Assembly: GCF_000517625.1 (NCBI RefSeq)
Contig: NZ_CP007055.1
Span: forward strand, 310,001-374,000
Source of the DNA: Halostagnicola larsenii XH-48
GTDB taxonomy: Archaea > Halobacteriota > Halobacteria > Halobacteriales > Natrialbaceae
Length of the DNA stretch: 64,000 nucleotides
Direction: 5' to 3'
The stretch's first letter is position 1, and every line of letters begins with the position of its first letter. The notes below the pieces were generated by a model. It had not been told where the DNA came from, searched no databases, and saw only the letters and a list, made by a program, of their open reading frames with translations. The translations under genes and the position numbers were made by a program. This document shows, piece by piece, positions 63,133 through 64,000 of this stretch.

Positions 63133-63318
63133 CGCCGGTCTGTGACGCCGCCGTCTCGTCCTAGCCCTGCGTCTCCCCTGGCCCCTGCCTCTTTCCCGTC
63201 GAACGCGATCGATCTCACTTCTCGTGGCGTAACCGAAGTTGAGGCGTTCCGTTCCAGCTAGCGATACCGGCTGCGCGGCAACGAAGGCGCTTTAGGCGTC
63301 CGACCGCTTGTCTCGACA

Positions 63319-64000
63319 ATGAGTACTCCCACGCCCGAGGTCTACGAGCAGGGCAAGGGCATGGACGCCCACAATCAGGTGATGCGGGAGATCCGCTCCG
63401 AGAAGGAAGCGAGTTACGACCCGCACGAACCGACCCGCGTCTGGCTCGACGAGGACAACACGCCCGACGGCGTCAAAACGAGCCTGACGATCATCCTGAA
63501 CACCGGCGGCTGTCGCTGGGCCCGCGCCGGCGGCTGTACGATGTGTGGCTACGTCGCCGAGAGCGTCGACGGCGGGAGCGTCCCCCACGACGCCCTGATG
63601 GACCAGATCGACGTCTGTCTCGAGCACGAAACTGCGAACGCCGACGAACCCGCCGACCTCATCAAGATCTACACCTCCGGGTCGTTCCTCGACGAGCGCG
63701 AGGTCGGGGCCGAAACCCGCAGCGCCATCGCCGAGACCTTCGGCGACCGCGACCGCATCGTCCTCGAGTCCCTGCCGGATTTCGTCGACCGCGAGAAACT
63801 CACGGACTTCACCGACGAAGGGCTCCAGACCGACATCGCGATCGGCCTCGAGACCGCCACGGATCGGGTTCGCCACGACTGCGTGAACAAGTACTTCGAC
63901 TTCGCGGATTTCGAGGACGCCTGCGCCACCGCGGCCGACGTCGAGAACGCGGGAATCAAGGCCTACCTGCTGATGAAACCGCCGTTCCTCGCAGAACCCG
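63319..64000 (+). CDS. Archaeosine synthase radical SAM subunit RaSEA, 3' end cut by window edge
   Basis: 227 codons visible from the ATG at 63319. CRWARAGGCTMCGY carries the cluster cysteines of the RaSEA (ELP3-like) radical SAM domain; YTSGSFLDEREV and IGLETATDRVRHDCVNK follow. With ArcS it forms archaeosine at tRNA position 15. The remainder lies beyond base 64000. Confidence 0.93.
   Translation, partial: MSTPTPEVYEQGKGMDAHNQVMREIRSEKEASYDPHEPTRVWLDEDNTPDGVKTSLTIILNTGGCRWARAGGCTMCGYVAESVDGGSVPHDALMDQIDVCLEHETANADEPADLIKIYTSGSFLDEREVGAETRSAIAETFGDRDRIVLESLPDFVDREKLTDFTDEGLQTDIAIGLETATDRVRHDCVNKYFDFADFEDACATAADVENAGIKAYLLMKPPFLAEP

Overview
The window is chromosomal DNA of a halophilic archaeon (class Halobacteria; the gene complement suits a Natrialbaceae-type genome, but the genus is inferred). 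The signs are high GC with strong GC3, very acidic proteins, leaderless genes with TATA boxes about 25-30 bases before the ATG, and markers such as an AhbA/AhbB siroheme decarboxylase fusion, HMG-CoA reductase, SAMP1, an archaeosine radical SAM enzyme (RaSEA), a bacterio-opsin-activator-type regulator, TrmB and tungsten aldehyde:ferredoxin oxidoreductase. There is one tRNA, Leu(UAA). I saw no rRNA, CRISPR array, insertion sequence or intact prophage.

Layout. 1-4.6 kb: partial TspO, two back-to-back CobW/ZNG1-type metal GTPases behind an AT-rich control region, and two haloarchaeal conserved proteins. 4.8-10.8 kb: thiolase (with a duplicated gene tail downstream), a membrane protein, a Doc-toxin remnant, MoaB, a hotdog thioesterase, a PAP2 phosphatase, a peptidase-M23-like protein and a lipoate ligase. 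10.9-17.8 kb: a large FAD/Fe-S D-lactate or glycolate dehydrogenase, the siroheme decarboxylase fusion, an odd TrpD-like protein and an SDR. 17.8-23 kb: an aspartoacylase-like enzyme, cyclophilin, a Tat-exported protein, membrane proteins, a ferredoxin, and tRNA-Leu with an integration scar. 23-26.9 kb: the nadA-nadB-nadC operon for de novo NAD. 27-32.6 kb: D-xylose dehydrogenase, an F420/flavin LLM oxidoreductase, a soluble chemotaxis transducer and HMG-CoA reductase. 32.8-43.5 kb: several tiny membrane or zinc-ribbon proteins, cupin, divergent Nramp, GNAT, isocitrate dehydrogenase, methionine aminopeptidase, HIT, glutaredoxin, a tRNA methylthiotransferase and an AI-2E-family permease.

43.6-55.3 kb is the most coherent block. 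It holds a TrmB-family sugar regulator divergent from a cytosolic GH15 glucoamylase-like enzyme, a complete sugar ABC importer (ATPase divergent from binding protein plus two permeases), an enolase-superfamily gluconate-type dehydratase and glucose 1-dehydrogenase. Together these can import an oligosaccharide, release glucose, oxidise it and dehydrate gluconate to KDG, the upper semi-phosphorylative Entner-Doudoroff route. KDG kinase and KDPG aldolase are not in the window. Recurrent GATAC/GTATC elements and one perfect inverted repeat in the intergenic regions suggest joint regulation.

55.4-64 kb: small conserved proteins, a SAMP1/MoaD gene followed by a DUF1952-like gene, an Lrp-RCK_C regulator whose start region is out of frame, a coupled 51-aa zinc ribbon, tungsten AOR, a DUF1328 membrane peptide, a LOV-containing Bat-type regulator, an HVO_0649-like zinc finger and the 5' part of RaSEA. 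The most unusual signals are duplicated or structured gene tails (thiolase, icd), the tRNA-Leu scar, the internally shortened Doc gene, the non-canonical Nramp and the frame disruption in the Lrp-RCK_C gene.
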